Source: Rapana venosa (taxonomy: Eukaryota; Mollusca; Gastropoda; Neogastropoda; Muricidae). Taken from it: a stretch of 64,000 nucleotides of DNA. The notes beneath the pieces are model-generated. The model was not told the origin of the DNA, ran no database searches, and worked only from the letters and a program-made list of their open reading frames with translations. Shown piece by piece: positions 62,330 to 64,000 of this stretch. The DNA lies in contig CM054135.1 of NCBI GenBank assembly GCA_028751875.1, positions 10,626,131 to 10,690,130 of the forward strand. The letters are read 5' to 3'. A program made the translations under genes and the position numbers. The number at the start of each line of letters is the position of its first letter. Within the stretch, counting starts at the first letter, position 1.

Positions 62330-62640
62330 AGATTGTCAGTATAAACAGCATCCCCACCTTCTGGAAATGTTGTGCCAGCATTTCCCTCTTTTCTATCCCT
62401 CTCTTTGTTTCTGCCTTGTTCCTTTTCTTCTTATCACCTCCTTCTTGTCTTTTTTCTCCCTTCTTAATCCATTCTCCTGCCTTTTTTCCAGAAAAAAACT
62501 TTAAAGATAACACTTCTCTCCCATGCTGAAGTCGGATGTGCTGGGCCTGACTTGTCAGGTGCTTAACAGCAGTGCAACACATTTTCGCTCCTGTGACAGA
62601 CAACAATAGTTGCTGTCTGAGTGTCCGACGAAGATGAAAG
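62330..62640 (+). mobile_element. S5 element, near full length
   Basis: ATAAACAGCATCCCCACCTT through GGGCCTGACTTGTCAGGTGC to GTGTCCGACGAAGATGAAAG. Confidence 0.85.
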
Positions 62641-62680
62641 AAAAAAATTATCAGAGAAAAAGAAAAAAAAAACAGAGGTG

Positions 62681-62895
62681 AGTTGTTGTTGTTGTGCGTT
62701 CCCCAGCTTAACACCCTGGGGGTCACCCAGAACATGCACTCTTGACTCACTCATCCCACCTGGGAATCACTGTGAGATAGGAAGTACACACCAGATGAGA
62801 AGTTTGCATAGTATGACTGTTTTCAAGTACCTCGCCATATAGGCAGTCATACTCCGACTTCAGAGGTTTTCTCTCCTTAATGGAGAGTGCAGGTT
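62681..62895 (-). mobile_element. S6 element, 5' truncated, with 10-bp target duplication
   Basis: Flanked by AACAGAGGTG at 62671-62680 and 62896-62905. The (TTG)n tail side is intact and about 125 bp of the other end is missing, confirming which end is 3'. Confidence 0.88.
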
Positions 62896-63025
62896 AACAG
62901 AGGTGGGTGATTCCAGTTAAGATTCAATGGGTGAAAAGTGCTCTACTCACTATATGGATGCTATATCAGTATTGTAATTGCCCTTCATGGGATGATTAAA
63001 GTGTTTTTGACTTGACTTGACTTGA

Positions 63026-63370
63026 CTAGCCCAGTGGTTAAGACTGTTCGACTTCAATCCCATGGGTCCATGAAGTCGTGGGTTTGAATCTTGGGGGCAT
63101 CTGGTGAAGTATGGGTGTGGGGTTTTATGATCACCCGGGTCAACTTCAAGTTCAGACCTGCTCAAGCCTTAATTACCTTTGTGTATACACATGCAGAAGA
63201 TCAAATACGCACAATTAAGATACTGTAATTCCTGTCAGCATTTGGTAGGTTATGGAAACAAAAAACACATCCACATAGTTGAAATACAGCTACTTCCATG
63301 ATAGGCAAAAACGGCTGCATACACAAAATCTTACCATTGGTGAACCTCAGAGCTATGGCTGAGCAATTTG
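63026..63370 (+). mobile_element. S3 SINE, full length, after a TTGAC tail
   Basis: Head CTAGCCCAGTGGTTAAGACT with B-box GTGGGTTTGAATCTTGG, then body to GTGAACCTCAGAGCTATGGC. It directly follows TTTTTGACTTGACTTGACTT (62995-63025), the tail seen at 26150 and 27870. Confidence 0.86.
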
Positions 63371-63965
63371 GGGAGGGGGAGGGGGGGGGAGAGAATAGAA
63401 AAAAAAGAATGAACAATAAGACATGCATGATTACAGTTAATATTCAACAGGTGAAAAATACTCTATTTCTCTACTCACTACACAATAGGATAAGCACAAG
63501 TTCCAGAATCCTTTCTCAGTTGGGTAAATACACAAAACAGGATGCTGCTATAGTATCACCATGACAAAACTAACAAATAAAACCTAAGTTTTCATTTCTA
63601 TAAATTGAAATAAAATATTATATTTCAATATGTATTAATACATAAACATAAAAAGGCTTGAGGATAAGTGAACATTGATGTAAGTTACATTTTTTTGTCC
63701 AATGAGTATTTTCCTCATATTCTTATGAGTTCTTTTCACATTGTACATATTTATATGTAAACTTCCATTTTGTTTTGGTTTTTTTATGCTTCTTCTCCTT
63801 CTGCTGTTCTTACACCTTTTTTTCTCATTTTGTTTCTTTCCTTTTTAAATTCCTTTAACAATTTCATGGATCAAGATTCTCAATACAAATCTAGTTATCT
63901 ATGCATAATTTAAATGAATCCCTTTGGCCAGGAAACATAGTGCCATGAAATTTCAAGTGCATGTG
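63371..63965 (-). other. AT-rich DNA, HGSNAT upstream intron
   Basis: No exon with a start codon and signal peptide is recognised on the minus strand. There is a G-rich patch at 63370-63392. Confidence 0.5.
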
Positions 63966-63966
63966 C

Positions 63967-63997
<31 letters not shown>
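63967..63997. repeat. C homopolymer run at window end
   Basis: About 30 consecutive C. Confidence 0.93.
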
Positions 63998-64000
63998 ACA

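Overview
The window is animal nuclear DNA: two spliced protein genes with GT-AG introns sit in a very repeat-rich background of tRNA-derived SINEs, non-LTR retrotransposon pieces, CA/GT/GA microsatellites, long G or C runs and exon-hugging minisatellites. The style of the SINEs and of the RTE-like LINE, and the intron density, suggest a mollusc, probably a marine gastropod. That placement is inference from memory of similar genomes, not something computed here.

Layout. (1) About 1.0-10.2 kb, plus strand: a complete four-exon gene for a type I membrane protein resembling the trans-Golgi protein TGOLN2 (TGN38/46). It has a signal peptide, an eight-cysteine lumenal domain, two lumenal tandem-repeat segments, one membrane span and a cytosolic tail with a YSKL sorting motif. 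(2) About 10.2-26.2 kb: an intergenic stretch between two convergent genes, holding SINE copies, small tandem arrays and T-rich sequence, with no convincing coding exon. (3) 26.2-62.3 kb, minus strand: heparan-alpha-glucosaminide N-acetyltransferase (HGSNAT), with 16 phase-consistent coding exons from the lumenal N-terminal domain to the stop. The first exon, with the start codon and most of the signal peptide, lies beyond the window or was not recognised. (4) 62.3-64.0 kb: SINEs and AT-rich DNA, the start of the next upstream intron.

Most interesting points. HGSNAT carries two alternative 108-bp versions of the exon that encodes the active-site Asn/His segment (50361-50468 and 46607-46714). 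Both fit the same reading phases, both keep the catalytic residues, and joining both in order creates a TGA stop at their junction, so the layout enforces mutually exclusive use. The next exon has its 3' splice site and first codons amplified into eleven 60-bp units that stay open in the coding frame. A near-complete RTE-type LINE in an intron shows textbook twin priming with an 11-bp target-site duplication. Several short elements are delimited by exact target-site duplications, which define small families that may be undescribed. One exon end is partly duplicated with an inverted repeat, a template-switch signature.

The two genes both act in the late secretory/endolysosomal system, but they are convergent and about 16 kb apart, and nothing in the sequence shows shared regulation. 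Exon coordinates come from reading splice sites, phase and protein similarity by eye; no alignment or database search was run. Repeat boundaries are good to a few bases where target-site duplications are given and to roughly 10-20 bases elsewhere.
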